DNA of 64,000 nucleotides from Ananas comosus (GCF_001540865.1 NC_033622.1:3653445-3717444); one strand, 5' to 3'. Positions 22,496 to 32,892 are shown, counted from the stretch's first letter. Notes: generated from the sequence alone by a model not told the origin. A program made the numbers and translations.

Positions 22496-22887
22496 GTTGT
22501 CTTTGTCAAAATGGCTCTACAAAGCTTTCCAACTCCACCGTGGGGAGCTTGATTTCATTTCTTCTGCGCTCCATTGTTGTGACGGAGCGTGCAATAAGAG
22601 CGACAGAACGGTTTGCTTCCAAGCGCTCTGCCTCGAGCTCGAGATGACGCGAGATGTTATTAAACGTTTTAATATTCTCGCTGTGTGTCATCAGGAGCTT
22701 CATCTAGGACCATTCAGGATCAGGCAGTGAACGGATCACTGCTAGAACTTGTTGCTCATCAGTGAGCTCGTTTCCAGCAATCTTAAGGTCCCAAATCATG
22801 GTGCTCATCACACGAAGGTGCTCAGCCATTGAATGCTTCGGGTCTTTAATATACTATAGAAACTTGAGATTTAAGGCACGTAGCCTC
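22496..22887 (-). pseudogene. copia gag, C-terminal part
   Basis: Minus-strand reading gives a UBN2-type copia gag: MAEHLRVMSTMIWDLKIAGN, LTDEQQVLAVIRSLPDPEW, then MKLLMTHSENIKTFNNISRH and LELEAERLEANRSVALIA. Two in-frame stops are visible (one after SLPDPEWS). No CCHC zinc knuckle follows; the frame ends and the pol sequence begins, so the nucleocapsid and protease segment has been deleted. It was continuous with 25885-26213 before the solo LTR inserted; GCCTC at 22883-22887 is one copy of that target duplication. Confidence 0.88.
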
Positions 22888-23461
22888 TGTAAGGTACCGA
22901 ACTTCTGTTGTAAGGTACTGAACTTCTAAAATTATGCAGTTACGGTGGATGTAGTATGCTGGATTTTAAATATAAAAATAAATATAAATAAAAATAGTGT
23001 GAGATACTATTTTTATTGAATTTAAGGGTGTAAAGTATAAGTTGGAAATGACCTGTGCTGAAATCGGAGCGAAAACAGAAGATTTAGAATTTTCTGTGAG
23101 AGACGGGGCAGATAAATTAGTAGAAAATGCACAGTGTCAGAAAATTATAAAAACTAGAGAATATGTCAGAATTATTTTTATGAGGCTAGATTTAAAGTTC
23201 ATACCATTCTGACGCCCGAAAAGTGGAAAATAAAATCCGATTGCTATCTGATAAAGATTACAGTTCGGTACAGCTTTCGGTGACCAAACATGGTCGAAAC
23301 TGAAAGATTAAAATTTCTTTGGACTTATTAAGTAAAACCGAGCCTGCCTGTCAAATTTGAGCGCAAACGGACGTTCAGAAGGGCCCCGACGAAAAATGTC
23401 AGTTTTAAACCGCTGAAGTGAATAGTGTTTTGGGGGAGTTTACTTGGAGGTGAAGTTTCCT

Positions 23462-23496
<35 letters not shown>

Positions 23497-24705
23497 GTGT
23501 TATGTCATTTCCCTCATTCCTCTCTACTTGAGCCAACATAAGAGAAATCTCTCTCTCTCTCTCTCTCTCTAGGATTGGCTCCAAAGTGTGGAGTTTGGTA
23601 GAGAAAAGCTTACTTAGAGGTGAAGCTTTCTTTTTCTTCACCATTGGTTTGAAGAGAGCTTGGGTTTGAGAGGTAAGCTTTGATAGCAACAATGGTAGAT
23701 TGCTAAGTAGTGATTTGTATGCCTTAGAAATGGGTTTAGTGAAACTCCTAGATGCTAAATAGATGGTTGATGCTCGAATTTAGAGATCAAATAATGAATT
23801 CTTGCATAGTTGCATCTTAGGGCATCAAAAGAGAGGTTTTGCTTGGGAGGGGTTTTGATCTAAATTGATCATGTATAAACCTAATTGCTAGGTTTTCTGA
23901 CGCGTTGGCGAAGTCTGTTCGGCGGTACGACGAGGCTACGTGAAGATATTAAAGAACGAAGCCGTTAAGGTACAGATTGCCGCAGCTCGTGGCGAAAGCT
24001 TCCAAAAATCACAAAATCGGAACCCTAGCCTCGTGATAGCGATAAAAGGTGGGGGGTGTCCATCCCGAAGCAACTGGACTTCCTTCTATGTCTGAGTTAG
24101 ATTTTTGGTCATATTGCACATATGGTTTTTATGCATTGTAGGATGTATGTATTATTACATTTCTACTTTCCTTGCATGCATGTCTAGTTGTGTAGTATTA
24201 TGGACTTGACACCTAAATCTAGAATGCATGAGGATTAGGATTGTGACATGAGATCCTATAGTGATAAGAGAACGGTGAACTCGGACTTGATGATGAAAAC
24301 TAGTGACATGCGAACTAGTGTATAAAAAACACTATGACTTGGACGAGTGGCATGTAAACAATGTTAACAACATGACGAGTGGCATTGGAACTTAGTGTAA
24401 TAAAAACACTTGTGGCATTGAGCATAGGGAATAGGTGAGTTTTCCTAATCGTGGCATATTGCATGAGATTAGTGTAATTGAGACACTATGGCATCAAACA
24501 TAGGGATAGTTCAATTCCCTAGTGTGAGTTGATTAGTGTGGTTGAGACACTTGACATGGACCTAGGGATAGGTGAGTTTTCGAGTGTTTGTTAACTTAGT
24601 TGACAGGGTATCCTCAATTGGCGAGGATTGGATCATACTCACATAGTTTGTTTTGAGCTTGTGGTGGTCGTTCCACACAAGCAGTGCACTCCGGAGTTGT
24701 CACAC

Positions 24706-25075
24706 GAGCTGGGTAGCTCACGAGCGGGGTAGCTCACTGGGTGGGATACGAGCGGGGTAGCTCCTCACCCATTGGACTGGGAAGTGAGTTGGGGCGAATG
24801 GCGGGGTAGCCCTTCCCCTATAAGGATTGAGCGGGGTAGCTCATTACTTATGAGAATTGAGCGGGGTAGCTCATTACCTATGAGATTAGAGCATGGTAGC
24901 TCTTCATCTATGACCTTTGAGATGTGAGACGGGTGAGATAAGAGCGGGGTAGCTCCTCACCTATGAGATTTGAGATATCAGTCAGGGCGAAGAGCGGGGT
25001 AGCTCTTCACCTCTTTACCTACTAGATTGTGGTGTAAGTACCTATGAGATTTGAGATCTTAGGCGGGGTAGCCTA
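24706..25075 (+). repeat. ten hairpins with GGGGTA loop and varying stems
   Basis: Each unit is a short inverted repeat around GGGGTA (rarely TGGGTA or ATGGTA). Positions: 24706-24719, 24722-24735, 24750-24763, 24800-24811, 24828-24843, 24858-24873, 24888-24903, 24942-24955, 24989-25008 and 25060-25075. Stems include GAGC/GCTC, TGAGC/GCTCA, AGAGC/GCTCT, GAAGAGC/GCTCTTC, GGC/GCC and TAGGC/GCCTA. Spacers often carry CCTATGAGATTTGAGAT. Base changes in one arm are usually matched in the other. Confidence 0.88.
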
Positions 25076-25367
25076 GTGGATTGGGTAATGATATGAATAG
25101 CATGAGTGGATTTGCATTCATCCCTTGATTAGACATAGTGTATATTAGTGGATTGCATAACTATGTTGTATTTGTGTTCATTACATTGTTGAAGCATATT
25201 ATCATGATAGTAGGCTTATTGCTAGACGATATTTCATGCATTGCTTGCATTTGATGGCACAATAGATCATAGTTGCAGTTTAATATCTATCTATCTCTCT
25301 ATCTATCTATTTGTGCCAGCTTAGACCTAGTGGGAAGATCGGCGGAGTCGGCGGCCGAACCCACTGG

Positions 25368-25387
25368 GAACTATATTTATATAGTTC
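25368..25387 (+). other. LTR stem-loop (perfect 8-bp stem)
   Basis: GAACTATA and TATAGTTC pair around TTTA. It is preceded by CCCACTGG and followed by TCACCCCG, the same setting as the stem-loops in four other LTRs of the window. Confidence 0.75.
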
Positions 25388-25884
25388 TCACCCCGTGTGA
25401 TTTTGGGGTACAGGTACACACGTGAGCGGGCCGACAGGTGATCGCGGTAAGGGCGTAGCGCCCTAGCTAGCTAGTTGTGGCTTTCCTTTTGTATTAGAGT
25501 ACCCTCGTGTACATAGGTGACATGGTTGTATTTTGGAGAGTACATTGTACCTAGATGCATGTGAGTGGAATATGTATTCATTTTGGGTGATGATGAAAAT
25601 ATAAATGTAATCAAAGATGTAAAAGTGGAATGTGATGTAATAGCTAGATGTATCTCTCTTTATGCACTTGTATATATACTTGTGTTACTTGCTCTTGTTG
25701 TATTGCACTCTTCGTGCTTCTCTCCTTGTTGGATCGTGCATGTATTGAATTATCCCTGGGCAAATTCTTTGTACATGATCTTGTGTTGAGCCTTAGGCGG
25801 ACAGGGGAGGTGCTGTCCGTCCGGGGTCTGTTCGACGCGCCCGAACCGAACCAAATGGGTAGCGGGGCGGGGCATGACAGCCTC

Positions 25885-26213
25885 GTAGATGAAGTTTGAC
25901 CAAAAGTAATCTTCAGGTTGTCCCACATGTCCTTGGCAGTTTCAAAGATCTCAAATTGTCCAATGAGGTCGTCTTGCATGGCACACAACATAGTGTACCG
26001 AGCAGTTCGATCCTCCTTGATCCATTTGTTATAAATCTCTTTTTCATGCTCAGAAGCTGTGCTTTCGGCAGGCATGACTCTTTTGACAGAAAGAGTTTCA
26101 AGAACCCCTTGTTCATTAAGCAAGTATTGCATTTTTCTATGCCAAATATCATAATTCTTTCCATCTAGCTTATCATCCCTGGTGAGATCAGCTATAATGT
26201 TTTTGGAAGTCAT
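25885..26213 (-). pseudogene. copia gag, N-terminal part
   Basis: It begins at an ATG (26211-26213) with MTSKNIIADLTRDDKLDG, then KNYDIWHRKMQYLLNEQG, SEHEKEIYNKWIKEDRTARY and QFEIFETAKDMWDNLKITFG. This is the N-terminal UBN2/DUF4219-like part of a copia gag. The frame is open up to the solo LTR junction at 25884, where it is cut. The missing continuation lies at 22496-22887. I chose this ATG because the upstream MPNVETYFF extension lacks family similarity. Confidence 0.88.
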
Positions 26214-26808
26214 TTCACTACATTCAAAAAAATAGGTTTCGACATTAGGCACATATTCTAAAAATTAACAAGATTGAAACATTATCCTCGACACAACGGG
26301 ATCAAAAACTTCGCTATGCTTGTAATCATTACCCAGTGTCGGCTCAAAATATTACAATCTTATTAATTAATTTTGGAACTTATCCAAAAGTTGGAACTTA
26401 TCCATTTTAAAAGAACACATCCTTTTCATTAAAAAAATATTTATACATGGTGAACTTATTTCATAATATCATCACACAGATAAAAAATAAGTACTTATGC
26501 CAAAATTTAATTTGAAAAACGTTGATGCTGCGCAAAACACAGTCCTTCACATGGTCTTAATTATTACATCACCTTTTGCATAATAAAACCTACTACATCA
26601 CTATAAGATGTACATCAGAAAAGGAATGTTCTACAGGAATGCTGCACACGTCGAACCCATTTTTCCAAAATTAAATTTTGTTGAAAAATATCGAAATAAC
26701 ATAAGTACTTATATACACAATCACGCAATTACAATATGCTAAATAAACATTTAAAATTCACCCACATAGCATAAATTAAACAAACAACACGTGTTATATA
26801 AGCATAAG

Positions 26809-26860
<52 letters not shown>

Positions 26861-26929
26861 AAAAAATAACCACACAGGAAAGTATATATACATTTTTTAT
26901 TTTAATGGGCAAAAAATAAAAAATACTGC
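26214..26929 (-). other. copia leader region with (TA)n at 26811-26858
   Basis: AT-rich, non-coding sequence upstream of gag inside the copia element, ending in a long TA tract. No domain-bearing ORF. Confidence 0.6.
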
Positions 26930-27412
26930 GTGAGCACAGTCAGGCCGAACAGAGGCTGCGTCCGCATGAACATCGAGCCGGGCCGGGCCCACAAGCCCGC
27001 CCGAGCCCTTGCGGCGCGCAATGGGCCGGGCCGTGGCCAGAAACCCGCTCGAATCCCGCAAGGGCCGCGCCCCTGCACGCAACAGGCCGGGCCGGGCCTG
27101 CAAGCCCGCCCGCAGCGCGCGGGTCTTCCCGCGCCCGTGGCGGGTTGGGTCAAGCTCGAAGCCCGCTCGCAGAGCGCGCGGGTATACGCCAGCGGCAGGC
27201 TAGGCTAGGCCCGAAGCCCGCGTGCGGGCGCGGGGTACGCGTCAGCGCCTGCAGCGAGCTGGGCAGGCCCGAAGCCCACGCGCGCGGGGCACGCGGGTAC
27301 GCGTCCGCATCCATAATGGGTCAGGCCTGCGCGCAGGTACTGCGCGTGGGTGCGCCCCCCGCGCACGCAAGGCGCCAAGCCCGCGCATTGTGCGCGGGTG
27401 CGCGCCTGCGCC
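26930..27412. repeat. GC-rich degenerate tandem repeat, left part
   Basis: Units of about 55-60 bp carry GAAGCCCGC (27158, 27213 and 27271) followed by a GCGCGGGTACGCG-type segment. The ORFs here are shadows of the repeat. The same type of sequence resumes at 29852 on the other side of the hAT-like element. Confidence 0.75.
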
Positions 27413-27603
27413 TAGGGCTGGCAAATGAGCGAGCCGACTCGTGTTCGACTCGATATTTGGCTCGCTCGAGCTCGACTCGAAATTAAATGAGCCGAGCTTG
27501 AACAAAAAGAAAGCTCGAAATTCATTTCAAGCCGAGCTTGAGTATTACTTGGCTCATTAGAATTAGGCTCGAAAAGCTCGAATATATATATATATATATA
27601 TAT

Positions 27604-28157
27604 GAGCAGGGCTGCTGTGCTCTCAGGAGCACAGAGGCCTCCGTGCTCCTGAGCCGTTTTCGATGATGGAATTTTCGAATCGACGATCAGTTCCGTTAGA
27701 CTTGATCTAGCGCATTTGAAGTTTCTAGAAAATAATTTTTGCGATTTTTCGATATCATTTACCTAGTGATCGAAAGGATTCAAAATCCATAATTTTTAAT
27801 GGTTGATATATGCCGTTTTCAAATTTAACGGTGTAGAAGTATTCAAATCAGATGAAATTTTGATAGAAAATTCTTTATTTTATCTACAACAAGATCTATA
27901 TTTCTGATCGAAAATTTTAGTACTATATCACCACTTTTTATAGGATTTTTATTTTCAGCCGTTAAAAATTATTGATTTTGAATCCTTTCGATTGCTAGGT
28001 AAATGATATCGAAAAATCGCAAAAATTATTTTCTAGAAACTTTAAATACGCTAGATCAAGTTTAACGGAGCCGATCGTCGATTCGAAAACTCAATCATCG
28101 AAAACGGCTCAGGAGCACGGAGGCCTCCGTGCTCCTGAGAGCACAGCAGCCCTGCTC
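27604..28157. mobile_element. MITE A, copy 1, in (TA)n
   Basis: 554 bp with long inverted ends (GAGCAGGGCTGCTGTGCTCT and its complement). Each end holds its own palindrome; the right one, 28109-28138, is a perfect 30-bp palindrome centred on GGCC. (TA)n lies on both sides. The two halves of the element are themselves roughly complementary. Non-coding. Confidence 0.92.
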
Positions 28158-28171
28158 ATATATATATATAT

Positions 28172-28417
28172 ATATACTATGCTATCGAAAGTATAGAGGA
28201 TCTGGTGTTTTCGATTTTTTGATTCTTAGATCAACTCCTTTAATCATTTCTTATTTTTGGATTAATACTATTATTACCTTGTAAGAACCACTCAATCCTA
28301 GGAGTATTATTTAATCCTAGGGGGGATCGCAATCATCCCAACCATACAATTCTTAATCAAAGGGTCAAAAATTCGAAAATATCAAATCCTTTATATTTTT
28401 AATAGTATAGTAGTTCT
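28172..28417. mobile_element. MITE B in (TA)n
   Basis: The left end (ACTATGCTATCGAAAGTATA, then TTTTCGATTTTT) and the right end (AATTCGAAAATATC, then AATAGTATAGT) are imperfect inverted repeats over about 45 bp. It sits between two TA tracts. Non-coding, about 245 bp. Confidence 0.8.
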
Positions 28418-28419
28418 AC

Positions 28420-28461
<42 letters not shown>
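28418..28461. repeat. (TA)n microsatellite between MITEs
   Basis: TA run separating MITE B from the second copy of MITE A. The other TA runs of this array are at 27582-27603, 28158-28173 and about 29011-29030. Confidence 0.9.
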
Positions 28462-28464
<3 letters not shown>

Positions 28465-29009
28465 TAGGACTGCTATGCTCTCAGGAGCACGGAGGTCTCC
28501 GTGCTCCTGAGCCGTTTTCGATGATGGAATTTCCGAATCGACGATCGGCTCCGTTAGACTTGATCTAGCGCATTTGAAGTTTCTAGAAAATAATTTTTGT
28601 GATTTTTTGATATCATTTACCTAGTGATCGAAAGGATTCAAAATACTTAATTTTTAATGGTTGATATATGCCGTTTTCAAGTTTAACGGTGTAGAAGTAT
28701 TCAAATCAGATGAAAGTTTAATACAATATTCTTTATACTATCTACAACAAGATCAATATTTCTGATCGAAAATTTTAGTGCTATATCACCACTAACACTT
28801 TTATTTTCGGCCGTTAAAAATTATTGATTTTGAATCCTTTCGATTGCTAGGTAAATGATATCGCAAAATCGTAAAAATTATTTTCGAGAAACTTCAAATA
28901 CGCTAGATCAAGTTTAACGGAGCCGATCGTCGATTCGGAAACTCCATTATCGAAAACGGCTCAGGAGGACGGAGGCCTCCGTGCTCCTGAGAGCACAGCA
29001 ATCCTGCTC
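28462..29009. mobile_element. MITE A, copy 2, in (TA)n
   Basis: 548 bp, same orientation as copy 1 and closely similar throughout. Ends GAGTAGGACTGCTATGCTCT and AGAGCACAGCAATCCTGCTC. Internal palindromes are retained in both ends with a few changes. Confidence 0.92.
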
Positions 29010-29851
29010 TCTATATATATATATATATATTAAAAAATATATAAATATAATATATTTTAATTATATATAGGCTGAGTGAATAATCTGAGTTTAGTTAAAA
29101 TTAGGCTAATGTTGTTGGCCCATAAAAACAAACCTAATAGACAAATAAAAGAGCGAAATTTCACTAAATTTATACATTTTTCCTTTCTTTCTTTCTTGCA
29201 CAGAGCTTAAATTTTCAATATGTTTCGCACTTCCTCTTTTTCTGTCTCTCACCCTAAGTGGCCAAGCCGGAAGCCCTCCAAGTTACCAAGTAACAGCATA
29301 TGCCCGTCGTTGCCTACCTTGCTATTAATTGTATGCTTGAGAAAATATACAGAATATTTTTAAAGTAAAAAATTATTATTCATATAAAATTTTAATTTTA
29401 GTTATATATGATTGGATAGTTTAATCCAATATTTATCTATATAATTTATTTATTTTTGACTGCATAAATGAAAATGAATAATATGGAGATTGAAGGCGGA
29501 AGAAAAGACATGTGAGGCTGAAAAGATTAGATATTCAACTCATAAATTATTTTTTTTCATATTATAATACTATATTTCATATAATTATTTTGTACTTTGA
29601 ACTATTAGACATATTTTTGTATCAAATTATAGATAATGTTCTATACAAATTAAACTATTGATCGTATAATGTTGAGAATTTCAAGCGGCTCGTTTAGGGC
29701 TCGAGCTCGCTCGACTTGAAATTAGGCTCGCTCGAGCTCGGCTCGAATTAATTTCAATCCAAGCTTGAGCTTAAATTTAGGCTCGAAATTAATTTCAAGC
29801 CGAATTTGAGCCGAGGTAAGCTCGCTCGAGCTCGGCTCGTTTCCACCCCTA

Positions 29852-30195
29852 CCTGCGCCCTCTGTCCCCAGTCGCAGCAGGCCGGGCCTGCGCGCTGCGT
29901 GCGAGTGCGCCCTCCGTGCACCCAGCGGGCCGGGCCCCCTCGCACCCAGCGGGCATGCGCTCGTCTACGCCTCTGCGCTTGCAACGTGCCGGGCCCGAGC
30001 GTTGTGCGCTGGTAGGCGCCCGCGCACGCGCCCGTAGCTGGTCGGGCCTATGTGTCCGCCACGGTGCGTGGGTGCGTGTCTGCTTGCCCTGTGGGGGCTG
30101 GGTCGGCACGGCGCCCTCCTGTGGCGCGCGGGTGCATGCACGCGCGCCTGCAGCAGGCTGGGCCGGCCTATCGCGTAGTGCGCATCAGCAGCTGC
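29852..30195. repeat. GC-rich degenerate tandem repeat, right part
   Basis: Continuation of 26930-27412 after the hAT-like insertion. It carries GCGGGCCGGGCC-type and GCAGCAGGC blocks and returns abruptly to AT-rich sequence at about 30196. ORFs on both strands are shadows. Confidence 0.7.
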
Positions 30196-30426
30196 AATAA
30201 TTTTATTTTATTTTAATCTAATCATGAAAATAGAAAGGAATACAACTTATGTAAAATTAAAAAAATCGCTTATTTTATGATCCATTTTAAGAGAAAACTA
30301 AAGCTAATTTAGTTTTTCTTTTCTTTCCTTTTAATCAATTTCACATAGAAAACAAAAAAAAATTGTAGAACTAATCTACATAAAAAAATTGATCAACGAA
30401 TGCGATCCAAAACACACGCATCACAG

Positions 30427-30440
30427 GCTCTGATATCAAT
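30427..30440 (-). promoter_or_regulatory. copia primer binding site
   Basis: On the minus strand ATTGATATCAGAGCC follows the 5' LTR. It matches the TGGTATCAGAGC initiator methionine tRNA complement with one change, which confirms that 30441-31022 is the 5' LTR. Confidence 0.85.
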
Positions 30441-31022
30441 TGTTGGAAATATTAGGGCAGTGAAAACTTACAAACCGGATAGCCAACGTATCCGGGAATC
30501 GAAATCGGATCGGATTGTTTGTTTTACATGCCTTCTTGGATCGTCCTTGTCTCGATGCTTCTGGATCTCCCACGTTTCTCGCCTTCTCCCACGCGTACGC
30601 CTTACGTTACGGATCGGATGCATATCTGATGCGACGGATGTCAATTGAAGAGAGCTACCAGAGTCCTCTTTTATATCTACACTCCAGAACCCCGGAAACG
30701 TAGGTGGAAATCCCAGAGAGGAAGAAGAGAGATAAAATTTATCGTGGATTCTTTCGAATTAGATCGTATTCGATCGTCCCTCACGGGAGAGAAAATGGGG
30801 CGTATTTATAAAATAACAGAACCCCTAAAATATCCTGAATCTCACAAAGTGATTAGGATCAGGAAATCTATAATACATATCCAATAGAAGATACATTTCT
30901 TAACTAATAAGAAACGTATAATTCATCCTTATCCTTAACATATTAGGATAAATTCTAATCCACATCTTAAGTGGATCGGGTTAAATTAAGACCCGCCAAT
31001 GTGGACACACCACATGGCAACA
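30441..31022 (-). repeat. copia 5' LTR
   Basis: Same length as the 3' LTR (582 bp), with TGTTGCCATG and TTTCCAACA ends. The TATA-like box TATAAATAC is at about 30802-30810. Confidence 0.93.
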
Positions 31023-31389
31023 ATTTTTATATACTGTTAATGAAATAATATAGCTTATTTATTGTGAATAAAGTAGATTATATATTATAATCAATATAAG
31101 AGTTTTCAAAACATTTCTTTTCTGTTGTTGAGAAAAGAGTTTTTATTTTCTAAAAAAAACTCAAACCACTATAATAGCATATTTTATGTTTAATAATTAA
31201 ATAAAAAAAGAGAATGAGAAAATAAAAGTACATGCATATGGGTAGAGGATGACAGACGCTGTAGGTACGGAGAGCTCAAGACCCTGATTAAAGAAATAAT
31301 GAAAGCACATGAGAACAAAATTCAAAAAACTAAAAAGAGAATGATAATATGAAAAAGAAGAGAGAAATAAAGACAGAGATATAGTAAAA

Positions 31390-32160
31390 GAAAAAAAAAG
31401 ACAGAGATGATGGTCCATCTTTTCGGTGGGCCCACACTCCTAAATTAAAAAGATGACAGTCCATCTTCTCGGTAGGACTTATACGCCCAAATGTAAAGAG
31501 ATGACTGTCCATCTTCCAAAAAAATAAAAAGAAGAAAAATAAAAACAGAGGTATAGTAAAAGAAAAAAAATATAAAAAGACAGAGATGAGGGTCCATCTT
31601 CTCGGTGGGGCCCACACTTCTAAATTAAAGAGATGAGAGTCCATCTTCTGAGTGGGGCTCATACACTCAAATGTAAAGAGATGACTGACCATCTTCAAAA
31701 AAAAGAAAAAAGAAAAAAGGAATCTAGTCAATTTAAAAAAAAAACAAAAAAAAGAGAAAAAAAGACAGAGGTATAGTAAAAGAAAAAAAAAATAAAAAGA
31801 CAGAGATGAGGGTCCATCTTCTCGGTGAAGCCCAAACTACTAAATTAAAGAGATAATAGTCTATCTTCTCGGTGGGGCTCATACGCCCAAATGTAAAGAA
31901 ATGATTGTCCATCTTCTAAAAAAACAAAAAGAAAAATAAGGAATCTAATCAATTTTAAAATTTAGGCTATATCGGCACAAGGCCATGGGGATTAATAATA
32001 GTTTATAGATCTTCCGAAAAAACAAAAAGAAAAATAAGGAATCTAATCAATTTTAGAAAAAGTAATTATAAAAATTAGGGGGATCCACACTCCGAAATTA
32101 AGGGGGTTAGGTCACGTCAGCATAAGGCCATGGAAATTAATAGTAGTTTATAGATAGATT
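31390..32160. repeat. tandem repeat region, units of about 180-220 bp
   Basis: ACAGAGATGAGGGTCCATCT marks unit starts at about 31400, 31581 and 31801. Each unit holds two or three copies of GTCCATCTTCTCGGTGGG with AAATTAAAGAGATGA spacers, then an A-rich stretch. Further right, GGAATCTAATCAATTTT and ATAAGGCCATGG(A/G)(A/G)ATTAATA are also each repeated. The minus-strand ORFs here (Phe/Ser-rich) are repeat shadows. Confidence 0.85.
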
Positions 32161-32216
32161 ATAGATTCTTTCATTTTAGGTCTTTAATTAATAATGTATA
32201 TATTTATATAAAACTA

Positions 32217-32432
32217 AGCTGGAATACTATTAATAGCACCTAGCTATTAGTGCTAGGTCTTCGGTCCTTGGATAAAAAATTATACAGTTAGGATGATGTG
32301 GACTCCTTTTGAGTTGAGTGAGTTATTGGTTGAATAATATAATCTAACAGGTGAAAGTAGTCAAAGAGTTAAATCTAACGGCGGAAAACTCGATAGCACC
32401 AAACGCTTGGTGCTATTGATAGTATTCCAGCT
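32217..32432. mobile_element. 216-bp MITE with 24-bp TIRs
   Basis: The first 24 bp (AGCTGGAATACTAT..., 32217-32240) and the complement of the last 24 bp (32409-32432) differ at one position. AT-rich, non-coding interior; related to the copy at about 2430-2670. It is followed by a CT-rich run (32434-32464). Confidence 0.9.
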
Positions 32433-32892
32433 GGACTCTCTCTCTCTCTATCTTTCTCTCTCTCTATATATTTATTTACTTCCAACATTTTTTTAATAAA
32501 TTATGATCTTTTACTTATCAAATTATATAAATTAGTGTTTTAAAAAATAAAAAGAACGACAAAGATACCGTATATAGAGAATCTAAACTAATTAGCATAA
32601 ATAACATAAAAAAGGAAAAAATGGTTTTTAATTATACTAAAAAGTTAAAGTTGATGCTGCCTAAGTTGTGCTGCTCATATCGTTAATACGTCATCATCAG
32701 TGTGGGAAGGTTTTTAATTACTCGGTACACGACTACACGTACACGTTGTAGAAACACCATATAAAATTGTTCCTATCCTAGACATTTCCAACTTTAAAAC
32801 GGTCCATTTGTAGGTATAGTTGTGGGCGTTGTACATCTTCACCTATAATCTTTGAAGAAGTTAATAGAAAGAGCAAAGCATATGCAAGTACG
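32433..32892. other. no gene seen
   Basis: CT-rich run, then AT-rich sequence without a domain-bearing ORF or element ends. Confidence 0.5.

Larger units (their letters stand above)
22888..25879 (+). mobile_element. gypsy-type solo LTR, 2992 bp, target duplication GCCTC
   Basis: It starts TGTAAGGTAC, ends GGGGCATGACA, and is flanked exactly by GCCTC (22883-22887 and 25880-25884). It lies antisense within the copia gag. Its first 21 bp are tandemly duplicated (22888-22908 and 22909-22929). Inside are (TA)n at 23464-23493, (CT)n at about 23547-23572, the GGGGTA hairpin cluster at 24706-25075 and a conserved stem-loop at 25368-25387. No coding potential; a solo LTR from recombination. Confidence 0.93.
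27413..29851. mobile_element. hAT-like non-autonomous element with 8-bp duplication, hosting three MITEs
   Basis: The left end TAGGGCTGGCAAATGAGC and right end GCTCGTTTCCACCCCTA are inverted repeats. The exact 8-bp duplication CCTGCGCC flanks it (27405-27412 and 29852-29859). Subterminal regions (27413-27580 and about 29670-29850) are dense in GCTCGAGCTCG-type repeats on both strands. Without the MITEs it is about 1 kb and non-coding. TIR and duplication length indicate hAT. Confidence 0.92.
18036..31022 (-). mobile_element. Ty1-copia retrotransposon, complete but degenerate, with nested insertions
   Basis: Two 582-bp LTRs (18036-18617 and 30441-31022) border it, flanked by the duplication ATTTT (18031-18035 and 31023-31027). 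A primer binding site (30427-30440), gag, integrase, RT, RNase H and a polypurine tract (18618-18632) occur in copia order on the minus strand. The solo LTR 22888-25879 and the hAT-like element 27413-29851 were added later; without them the element is about 7.5 kb. Stops, a missing protease and a split gag make it inactive. The LTRs differ at roughly 35-40 positions by eye, mostly transitions. Confidence 0.95.

Noticed and set aside
24706..25075. CRISPR-like array
   Set aside because: The repeated unit is short and variable, spacers are themselves related (CCTATGAGATTTGAGAT), and the sequence lies in a plant LTR.
26811..26858. Centromeric or telomeric signal
   Set aside because: Only TA microsatellites and single AAACCCTAG sites are present; there is no telomere array or satellite of typical length.
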